A stretch of 9,617 bases of DNA from JAXDLK01 sp034666665 (GTDB lineage Bacteria; Desulfobacterota; Binatia; JACPRU01), in NCBI GenBank assembly GCA_034666665.1, contig JAXDLK010000299.1, positions 1-9,617 of the forward strand, given 5' to 3'. Positions 1 to 4,978 of the stretch are shown piece by piece. Both the position numbers and the translations under genes were made by a program. Position 1 is the stretch's first letter. Every line of letters begins with the position of its first letter. The notes beneath the pieces are model-generated. The model did no database searches and was not told the DNA's origin. It was given only the letters and a program-made list of their open reading frames with translations.

Positions 1-227
1 CCGGGCGAAATCCAAGCGCAGCCGGCGAATCTTTCGGAAACCGGAGCGCCACGCGAAATCTTGCGAGCGGAAGCGAGCTGAGCGTAAGCGACGGTTTCCG
101 CGCCGGCGAGCCATTCGCTCGGGAGTCCGCCGCGCGAAGACTGACCCTTTCCCGTGAACGGACACGCTCTTGCGTTCCGGATCGCCGACACCGGCCGCTG
201 GCGTTGAATAATCCGCGGAATGCACCT
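1..227. other. Non-coding leader region with a 9-bp inverted repeat
   Basis: No reading frame here looks like a real gene end: the + strand frames close early (for example TGA at 79-81) and their translations are arginine/serine-rich low-complexity sequence. The clearest structure is a perfect inverted repeat, cggaaaccg at 35-43 and cggtttccg at 92-100, with 48 nt between. A shorter outer pair, gcgaat (25-30) and attcgc (113-118), extends it as a nested stem. The intervening sequence is rich in short gcgag/aagcg units. It could be a degenerate dispersed repeat, a structured transcript end from an upstream gene, or chance in G+C-rich DNA. No promoter was identified with confidence. Confidence 0.35.
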
Positions 228-262
228 AGGAGTCTGCGCCACGGATCGTGGCACAGACTCCT
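228..262. repeat. Strong hairpin/palindrome upstream of the acyl-CoA operon
   Basis: The arms aggagtctg (228-236) and cagactcct (254-262) are perfectly complementary. Inside them gccac (238-242) pairs with gtggc (248-252) around a five-base loop, ggatc. Only the 237/253 pair is mismatched, giving a 15-pair stem with one mismatch. Neither strand has a T-run after the stem, so a classical intrinsic terminator is not supported. It lies about 90 nt before the preferred start of the enoyl-CoA hydratase gene. It may be a REP-like dispersed palindrome, a terminator for an upstream transcript, or a 5'-UTR structure. Confidence 0.7.
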
Positions 263-354
263 CCGCCGCCCCACCCAGCCGAACGCGCTCGCTGTGAAGC
301 GCTCGCGGGCGCAGGATGGCCCGCTTCACGCGGGCCGCGCCCTACGTCGGTACC

Positions 355-1122
355 ATGATCGTCGAGAACCATGACGGCGTCCGGGTGGTACGGCTCGATC
401 GTCCGGAGCGGCTGAACGCGATCGACCCGGCGACTGCCCGCGAACTCCTGGGGCTCGCTCGTGAGGCCGCAGCCGACGCGACGCTGCGCGCGGTCGTCTT
501 CACCGGCAACGGCCGCGCCTTCTCCGCGGGCGCGGACATCACGGCGCTGAATCGCTTCGCGACGCCGGCGGAGCTTCTCGGATTCCTCGACACCGTCGGG
601 GCCGCGTTCGATGCGATCGAGGCCCTCCCGGTCGTGACGATCGCAGCGGTGAACGGGATGGCCTTCGGCGGCGGCCTCGAGCTCGCGCTCGCCTGCGATT
701 TCCGCATCGTCGCGGCCGACGCGCGCCTCGGCCTGCCCGAGATCGCCATCGGCGTCCTGCCCGGCGCCGGCGGCACGCAGCGTCTGCCCCGGCTGATCCC
801 GCCGTCGATCGCCAAGCAGATGATCTGCTTCGGCGAGCCGATCGACGCGGAGACCGCGCTGCGACACGGTCTCGCGAACGAGGTCGTGCCCGTGGATCGC
901 GTGCTCGACACCGCGCTCGAGTGGGCCGCGCGTCTCGCCGCACGCCCCCCGCTGGCGATCCGCGCCGCGAAGGAGCTCGTGCGAGCATCCGGCAGCGGCG
1001 ACCTCGCGTCCGGTCTCGACGCCGAGCAGCGCGCGGTCGGATTTCTCTTCGGTACCGAGGACGGCCGCGAAGGCATCCGCGCGTTCGTCGAGAAGCGCCG
1101 GCCGACGTTCCGCGGCCGCTGA
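355..1122 (+). CDS. Enoyl-CoA hydratase/isomerase (crotonase superfamily)
   Basis: A 255-aa cytoplasmic crotonase-fold enzyme, the usual length for a bacterial enoyl-CoA hydratase, expected to add water to a 2-enoyl-CoA. The first oxyanion-hole loop is AFSAGADI (55-62) and the second is NGMAFGGGLE (100-109). Both hydratase glutamates are present, E109 in GGGLE and E129 in LPEI, followed by the PGAGGTQRLPR signature (136-146). Having both glutamates favours true hydratase activity over isomerase-only or hydrolase variants. ATG 355 is preferred because MIVENHDGVRVVRLDRPERLNAI is the normal family N-terminus. The in-frame ATG at 316 would add 13 atypical residues, and neither start has a clear Shine-Dalgarno. 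It is first in a three-gene run, with only 12 nt to the next start. The substrate cannot be fixed from sequence; the neighbouring AliB-like dehydrogenase makes a BadK-type ring hydratase one option. Confidence 0.9.
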   Translation: MIVENHDGVRVVRLDRPERLNAIDPATARELLGLAREAAADATLRAVVFTGNGRAFSAGADITALNRFATPAELLGFLDTVGAAFDAIEALPVVTIAAVNGMAFGGGLELALACDFRIVAADARLGLPEIAIGVLPGAGGTQRLPRLIPPSIAKQMICFGEPIDAETALRHGLANEVVPVDRVLDTALEWAARLAARPPLAIRAAKELVRASGSGDLASGLDAEQRAVGFLFGTEDGREGIRAFVEKRRPTFRGR

Positions 1123-1134
1123 GCGCGAATCCCC

Positions 1135-2286
1135 ATGAACTTCGCCTTCGACGACGAGGAGCGCGCCTTCGCCGACGCGATCCGGCGATACGCGCGAGAG
1201 CGGCTCCAGGCCGAATACGCGACCTGGGACCGCGGCCAGCCATATCCGCGAAGCCGGATTCACGAGCTCGCGGGCCTCGGCATCACCGGTCTCCGCGTGC
1301 CGGCGGCGTACGGCGGCAGCGAGGCCAGCTACGTGATCGCGGGCATCGCCGCCGAAGAGCTCGGGCGCGGTGACTACAACACCACGCTCTTCCTGCAGAT
1401 CGCCGCGATCTCGGCCGACATCCTCGCCGCGCACGGGACCGAAGAGGTGAAGCGCCGCTGGCTGCCGCCGCTCGCGTCGGGCGAGGCGGTCTTCGCCTTC
1501 GCTCTGACCGAGCCGGGCGCCGGCTCCGACGCGGCGGCGATCACCACCACCGCCCGCCGCGACGGCGACGAGCTCGTCGTCACCGGCGAGAAGGCGTCGA
1601 TCACGTTCGCGGGTTACGCCGACGTTGCGATCGTCTTCGCGCGGACCGGCGGCGGCGGGGCGCGCGGCATCGGCGCCGTGCTCGTGCCGCTCGACCAGCC
1701 CGGCGTCGCCCGGCAGGTCTACCGCAGCAGCGGCGAGCGGCTCTCGCAGCGGGGGTCGATCACCTTCGAGGACGTGCGCGTTCCGGTGAGCCACCTGATC
1801 GGCGGCGAGAGCGGCGGCTTCGTCCAGGCGATGAGCGGCTTCGACTACAACCGAGCGATCATCGCGCTCGCGTCGATCGGCGCGGCGATGCAGTCCCTCG
1901 ACGAGACGATCGAGTGGACGAAGCAGCGCCATACGTTCGGCCGGCCGCTGGCCACCCGCGAGGGAGTCGCCTTTCCGATCGCCGAGCACCTGACGCTGCT
2001 CTCCGCGGCTCGGCTGCTCTCGTACCAGTGCCTTGTCCAGCGCGATCACGGAGAGCCGCATACGCGCGAGGCGGCGATGGCGAAATGGCTCGGGCCGAAG
2101 CTCGCGGCCGAGGCGATCCACGCGTGCATCCTGCTGAACGGCTGGATGGGATACGGTCAGGACCTGCCGCACGAGCAGCGGCTCCGCGACGTCATCGGCC
2201 TGGAGATCGGCGACGGGACGCCGGAGATCATGAAGGGCGTCATCGCTCGCGAGACGTTCGGCCGCGAGTACGTGTCGTACCGCTGA
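1135..2286 (+). CDS. Acyl-CoA dehydrogenase, cyclohexanecarboxyl-CoA dehydrogenase-like
   Basis: A 383-aa FAD-dependent acyl-CoA dehydrogenase, full length for the family: N-terminal helical domain (about 1-115), middle beta domain with the FAD/substrate signature LTEPGAGSD (124-132) and VTGEKASIT (149-157), and C-terminal helical bundle (about 225-383) with RHTFGRPLA. It would introduce a 2,3 double bond into an acyl-CoA and pass electrons to electron-transfer flavoprotein. The C-terminal half (GFDYNRAIIAL, DHGEPHTREAAMAKW, DLPHEQRLRDV, IGDGTPEIMK) recalls the AliB family that oxidises cyclohexanecarboxyl-CoA; this is recognition from memory, not a search. Where medium-chain enzymes carry the catalytic Glu (YEGT), this protein has Asp360 (GDGT). 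The gene begins 12 nt after the hydratase without a strong Shine-Dalgarno, so translational coupling is likely. The substrate is uncertain; general beta-oxidation is the alternative. Confidence 0.88.
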   Translation: MNFAFDDEERAFADAIRRYARERLQAEYATWDRGQPYPRSRIHELAGLGITGLRVPAAYGGSEASYVIAGIAAEELGRGDYNTTLFLQIAAISADILAAHGTEEVKRRWLPPLASGEAVFAFALTEPGAGSDAAAITTTARRDGDELVVTGEKASITFAGYADVAIVFARTGGGGARGIGAVLVPLDQPGVARQVYRSSGERLSQRGSITFEDVRVPVSHLIGGESGGFVQAMSGFDYNRAIIALASIGAAMQSLDETIEWTKQRHTFGRPLATREGVAFPIAEHLTLLSAARLLSYQCLVQRDHGEPHTREAAMAKWLGPKLAAEAIHACILLNGWMGYGQDLPHEQRLRDVIGLEIGDGTPEIMKGVIARETFGREYVSYR

Positions 2287-2290
2287 AGGA
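2286..2290 (+). promoter_or_regulatory. Ribosome binding site fixing the SDR start
   Basis: AAGGA overlaps the last base of the acyl-CoA dehydrogenase stop codon and sits four bases before an in-frame GTG at 2295. There is no ATG in this frame between the preceding stop codon and the Rossmann motif, so this site is the main evidence for the GTG start of the dehydrogenase. Confidence 0.6.
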
Positions 2291-2294
2291 CGCC

Positions 2295-3080
2295 GTGCCG
2301 ACGTTCGACGAACCCCGATCGACGCCGCTCGTCGGCAAGGTCGCGCTCGTGACCGGCGGCTCGCGCGGCATCGGCCGCGCCACCGCGCTCCGTCTCGCGC
2401 TCGATGGTGCGTCCGTGGTGGTCAACTACCGACGGAACGAGGAAGCTGCCGCCGCCGTCGTTCGCGAGATCGAGGCGGCGAAAGGCACGGCGGTGGCGAT
2501 CCCGGCGGACCTCGGGGACGGCGAAGCCGTGGAAGCGATGTTCCGGACCGTGCGCGAGCAACTGGGGCGGATCGACGTGCTGGTCGCCAACGCCGCGGCG
2601 ACCGCGTTCCGGCCGCTCCTCGACGTCCGCGAGCATCACCTCGCGCGCACCTTCGCGATCACGGTGAACGGCTTCGTCCACTGCGTACGGGAGGCCGCGG
2701 CGCTGATGACGTCCGGCGGCGGCGCCATCGTCGCGGTCTCCGGTTTCGACTCGTTCCGCGTCATCGAAGGACACGGAACGCTCGGCGCCGCGAAGGCGGC
2801 ACTCGAAGCGCTCGTCCGCTACCTCGCCGTAGAGCTCGCCCCGCGCGGCATCCGCGTGAACGGCGTCAATCCCGGCTTCATCGAGACCGACTCCGCTCGC
2901 TTCTACGCCGGCGACGAATACGACTCGCGCGTCCGGGACGAGTGGGCGGCGCGGACGGCTCTCGGCCGTGTCGGCCGCCCCGAGGAGATCGCCGGCGCGA
3001 TCGCGTTCCTCTGCTCACCCGATGCGTCGTACGTGTGCGGCCAGACGATCATCGTCGACGGGGGCCTCACGCTTCGCTGA
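2295..3080 (+). CDS. FabL-like short-chain dehydrogenase/reductase lacking the catalytic Tyr
   Basis: A 261-aa single-domain Rossmann protein, normal SDR length from the GTG start at 2295. The nucleotide-binding motif is TGGSRGIG (20-27), followed by NYRR (44-47, suggesting NADPH), the ANAAA motif (98-102), S149, K167 and the C-terminal GQTIIVDGG. Around the active site (SGFDSFRVIEGHGTLGAAK, 149-167, then AALEALVRYLAVEL) it closely resembles enoyl-ACP reductase III (FabL), which uses Tyr-x6-Lys. Here the tyrosine position is His160, and no tyrosine occurs between residues 128 and 175, so neither Y-x3-K nor Y-x6-K exists. It starts eight bases after the dehydrogenase stop, so it is co-transcribed with the two acyl-CoA genes. 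It could be an enoyl reductase, a 3-hydroxyacyl-CoA dehydrogenase (BadH-like role), or a non-catalytic relative. The fold is certain; the reaction is not. Confidence 0.88.
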   Translation: MPTFDEPRSTPLVGKVALVTGGSRGIGRATALRLALDGASVVVNYRRNEEAAAAVVREIEAAKGTAVAIPADLGDGEAVEAMFRTVREQLGRIDVLVANAAATAFRPLLDVREHHLARTFAITVNGFVHCVREAAALMTSGGGAIVAVSGFDSFRVIEGHGTLGAAKAALEALVRYLAVELAPRGIRVNGVNPGFIETDSARFYAGDEYDSRVRDEWAARTALGRVGRPEEIAGAIAFLCSPDASYVCGQTIIVDGGLTLR

Positions 3081-3154
3081 GCAGGACGTCGCGGCGGAGG
3101 GCACTCGGCTATGACGTCCCACCCTTCGCGTTGACCCAGCGGAGGGCCACGGCT

Positions 3155-3160
3155 AGGAGG
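3155..3160 (+). promoter_or_regulatory. Strong ribosome binding site of dapA
   Basis: AGGAGG lies four bases before the ATG at 3165. Together with the 84-nt gap after the SDR gene, this shows dapA is translated independently and need not belong to the preceding acyl-CoA operon. Confidence 0.8.
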
Positions 3161-3164
3161 AGCC

Positions 3165-4076
3165 ATGAGCGCGGGCGATCAGCGACGGGTGACGCGCGGC
3201 GAGCGCTTCGCGGGCTTGACGGTCGCGCTGGTGACGCCGTTCCGCGACGGCGGCATCGACGAGCGCGCGCTCCGGACGCTCGTCGACTGGCACGTCGAGC
3301 AAGGCACCGACTGCATCGCTCCGGTCGGCACTACGGGCGAGTCGCCGACGCTGACGCACGAGGAGCACGAGCGCGTGATCTCGACCGTCATCGAGCAGGC
3401 CGCCGGCCGCATCCTCGTCATGGCCGGCACCGGCTCGAACTCGACCGCCGAGGCGCTGCGGCTGACGCGCTTCGCCGCACGCGCGGGCGCCGACGGCGCC
3501 CTGGTGGTGTCGCCCTACTACAACCGGCCGACGCAGGAAGGGCTCTATCTCCACTACCGCGCGATCGCGGAGGAGGTAGACCTGCCACTCGTCGTCTACA
3601 ACATCCCCGGCCGTACCGGACGCAACATCGAGCCCACCACGTTCGTGCGTCTTGCCGAGCTACGCAACGTCGTCGGCGTCAAGGAAGCCAGCGGCTCTCT
3701 CGATCAGGCGTCGCAGATCCTCGGCACCACGGACCTGACCGTGCTCTCCGGAGACGACACGCTGACGCTGCCCCTGCTCGCGATCGGCGGGCACGGCGTC
3801 GTCTCGGTCGTCGCCAACGTTCTGCCCCGCGACATGAAGTCGATGATCGACGCCTTCCGTGCCGGCCGCATCGTCGAGGCCGCCGAGCGCCATCGCAAGC
3901 TCTATCCCCTCTGCCGCGATCTCGGCTCGCTCGCGATCAATCCGATCCCGGTGAAGACCGCGATGAAGCTGCTCGGCCGCGACACGGGCGAGGTCCGGCT
4001 GCCGATGTGCGCCATGGACCCGGAGTCCGAAGGCAAGCTGCGACAGGCGCTCGCCGCCTACGGCCTCGGCGCGTAG
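3165..4076 (+). CDS. dapA: 4-hydroxy-tetrahydrodipicolinate synthase
   Basis: A 303-aa (beta/alpha)8-barrel class I aldolase that condenses pyruvate with aspartate-semialdehyde, the first committed step of the diaminopimelate/lysine pathway, in the cytoplasm. Active-site residues match E. coli DapA with an offset of +12: GTTGE with T56/T57, the YYNRPTQEG segment with Y118/Y119, Y145 and R150 in YNIPGRTG, and the Schiff-base lysine K173 in GVKEASG. R150, which binds the semialdehyde carboxylate, together with the YYNRPTQEG segment argues for DapA over N-acetylneuraminate lyase or sugar-acid aldolase relatives. The N-terminus is about a dozen residues longer than in E. coli (basic, MSAGDQRRVTRGERF), but the Shine-Dalgarno supports ATG 3165. 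No other lysine gene is adjacent. Downstream lies an inverted-repeat-filled convergent gap, with its first repeat 13 nt after the stop. Confidence 0.93.
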   Translation: MSAGDQRRVTRGERFAGLTVALVTPFRDGGIDERALRTLVDWHVEQGTDCIAPVGTTGESPTLTHEEHERVISTVIEQAAGRILVMAGTGSNSTAEALRLTRFAARAGADGALVVSPYYNRPTQEGLYLHYRAIAEEVDLPLVVYNIPGRTGRNIEPTTFVRLAELRNVVGVKEASGSLDQASQILGTTDLTVLSGDDTLTLPLLAIGGHGVVSVVANVLPRDMKSMIDAFRAGRIVEAAERHRKLYPLCRDLGSLAINPIPVKTAMKLLGRDTGEVRLPMCAMDPESEGKLRQALAAYGLGA

Positions 4077-4088
4077 GCCAGTCGGATT

Positions 4089-4133
4089 CCCTCACCCGGC
4101 CTTCGGCCATCCTCTCCCAGGACGGGAGAGGGA
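4089..4133. repeat. Palindromic intergenic repeat, subtype 1, copy A (inverted)
   Basis: A 45-nt unit made of a ctctccc...gggagag hairpin plus a ggccttcggcc palindrome and a ccctcaccc end. Its reverse complement matches copy B (4309-4353) at 41 of 45 positions, so A and B form an inverted pair enclosing 175 nt. It starts 13 nt after the dapA stop codon and could fold as a transcript-end structure. It has no T-run. Confidence 0.85.
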
Positions 4134-4248
4134 AGTGTCGAGGGCCATCGTCTGGCCACGCTCTCCCAGAATCCGGAGGGAAGCTCGTCGAAGTCAACGG
4201 CGTCAACCTGCCCGAGCGCGCGAGAGCGGAATCGGTAGGGCCCTTGTG

Positions 4249-4278
4249 CCCCTCCCTTCCTTCCAGGGAGAGGAAGGG
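4249..4278. repeat. Palindromic intergenic repeat, degenerate copy C
   Basis: A partial copy of the hairpin part only: cctcccttccttccaggg followed by agaggaaggg. It shares ttccagggagag with copy B but lacks the ggccgaaggcc tail. It lies between copies A and B, which suggests repeated insertion or duplication in this gap. Confidence 0.55.
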
Positions 4279-4308
4279 ACTACGCTTCGCGGCCGGAGGA
4301 TCGCGAAA

Positions 4309-4353
4309 CCCCTCTCCCTTCCAGGGAGAGGGTGGCCGAAGGCCGGGTGAGGG
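4309..4353. repeat. Palindromic intergenic repeat, subtype 1, copy B
   Basis: A 45-nt unit: hairpin ccctctccc / gggagaggg around a short ttcca loop, then ggccgaaggcc, then gggtgaggg. It ends eight bases before the stop codon of the - strand zinc-ribbon gene. It is the inverted partner of copy A, and is also similar to the degenerate copy at 8726-8760. Confidence 0.85.
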
Positions 4354-4361
4354 CTCCGCTC

Positions 4362-4550
4362 CTACACGAGCGTGTCGCTGCAGTCGTGGAAGAAGCCGCA
4401 GCGGAGGCAGCGCGCCTTGCACTGGCGCTTTTCGAGCCGGGCGCCACAGTTCGGACAATAGGCCAGGTACGCCCACGCATCCGCCACGGGCTCGGCCGGC
4501 GGCGGCTCCAGGTCAGTCACCCTTGAGGATCCGCGCTCCGGCACGCTCAC
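4362..4550 (-). CDS. Small six-cysteine zinc-ribbon protein
   Basis: A 62-aa protein whose C-terminal half is a cysteine-rich module: CPNC (32-35), then C44-x3-C48-x2-C51 and C57, with the end reading CGFFHDCSDTLV. Two CxxC-type pairs fit one structural zinc site; the two further cysteines could bind a second metal or pair up. The N-terminal 25 residues look disordered. The start is GTG 4550, chosen because a near-perfect Shine-Dalgarno (GGAGGTGAT, 4561-4553) precedes it; GTG 4520 is possible but has poorer spacing. It overlaps the end of the upstream - strand gene by 38 nt in another frame, so translation is probably coupled. The compact ribbon resembles small uncharacterised proteins whose function is not known to me. 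A nucleic-acid or protein-interaction role would be a guess. Confidence 0.75.
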   Translation of the reverse strand: MSVPERGSSRVTDLEPPPAEPVADAWAYLAYCPNCGARLEKRQCKARCLRCGFFHDCSDTLV

Positions 4551-4899
4551 GCATCACCTCCGTCGCGCTCCGCGCCTCGGCGGCATCGCCGCGGAAAAGC
4601 GCTCGCTCGAATTGCTCCGCGACCGCGCTCATCTCCCGACCCTCGTTCGGATCGACGCGCGCAGCGAGCGCGGCGATCGCCTGCATGGTCCGGGTGATCC
4701 CCGCGACCGCGCCGTTGAGATCGCCGCGCGCCTCGGCGGCGAGCGCCTCCTTCACCGTCGCCCGCACACGCGCGCAATCGGCGTGCGCTTGCGGCCCGCC
4801 GACGGCCTCGATCTGGTCGAGCTCGTGAAAGAGCTTCTCGAGCGGTTCCGGGACACGCGAGTGATGGGAATGCTCCGTCGATTCCTTCGAATCAGCCAT
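4513..4899 (-). CDS. Small helical hypothetical protein paired with the zinc ribbon
   Basis: A 128-aa protein I do not recognise by name. Residues 1-15 are polar and His/Ser-rich, and the remainder is predicted alpha-helical with no signal peptide or membrane segment, so it should be cytoplasmic. Two stretches share a pattern: AEARGDLNGAVAGI (55-68) and ALFRGDAAEARSAT (100-113). This suggests two related helix-turn-helix hairpins, TPR-like in flavour. ATG 4899 is chosen because the conserved-looking part begins at MADSKEST; extending upstream to 5118 would run through pepP coding sequence on the other strand with unlikely residues. It heads a two-gene - strand unit, its 3' end overlapping the zinc-ribbon gene. 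The pairing suggests a joint function; the 74-nt divergent gap to pepP probably holds its promoter. Confidence 0.7.
   Translation of the reverse strand: MADSKESTEHSHHSRVPEPLEKLFHELDQIEAVGGPQAHADCARVRATVKEALAAEARGDLNGAVAGITRTMQAIAALAARVDPNEGREMSAVAEQFERALFRGDAAEARSATEVMRERAGARILKGD
4553..4561 (-). promoter_or_regulatory. Shine-Dalgarno of the zinc-ribbon gene, inside the upstream CDS
   Basis: On the - strand the sequence reads GGAGGTGAT, two bases before the GTG start at 4550 (six bases counted from GGAGG). It lies within the coding sequence of the overlapping upstream gene, where it encodes part of its EVM residues, consistent with translational coupling. Confidence 0.7.
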
Positions 4900-4901
4900 G
4901 C

Positions 4902-4914
4902 ACGGATTATCCGT
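4902..4914. promoter_or_regulatory. Short palindrome in the divergent pepP / small-protein gap
   Basis: ACGGAT-T-ATCCGT is a perfect 6+1+6 palindrome, three bases upstream of the - strand ATG at 4899 and within the only gap between two divergent genes. It could be an operator or a 5'-UTR element. A second small stem, cgggg (4923-4927) with ccccg (4934-4938), follows. No -10/-35 boxes were convincingly seen. Confidence 0.35.
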
Positions 4915-4978
4915 CCTCGCTCCGGGGCTGCAACCCCGCTCCTTGAGACGGCGCTGGAATGCCAATAGGCTCCCTCGC

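Noticed and set aside
316..354. ATG 316 as the hydratase start
   Set aside because: It adds 13 residues not typical of crotonases, without a better ribosome site; ATG 355 begins the normal family N-terminus. It cannot be fully excluded.
226..2172. A 648-residue open frame on the - strand across the hydratase and dehydrogenase genes
   Set aside because: It is antisense to two clearly conserved enzymes. Its translation is Arg/Ala/Asp-rich without any domain motif, as expected for the mirror frame of G+C-rich genes.
4089..4353. CRISPR array or classical insertion sequence
   Set aside because: Copies are irregularly spaced and in both orientations, with no uniform spacers, transposase or target-site duplication visible.
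2942..4828. A 628-residue + strand open frame across dapA and the repeats
   Set aside because: Frame-shifted shadow of dapA that continues through intergenic repeats and an antisense gene; low-complexity Arg-rich translation.
4898..4978. ATG 4898 as the pepP start
   Set aside because: It would overlap the start codon of the divergent gene and add 27 Arg-rich residues absent from PepP; GTG 4979 fits the family length.
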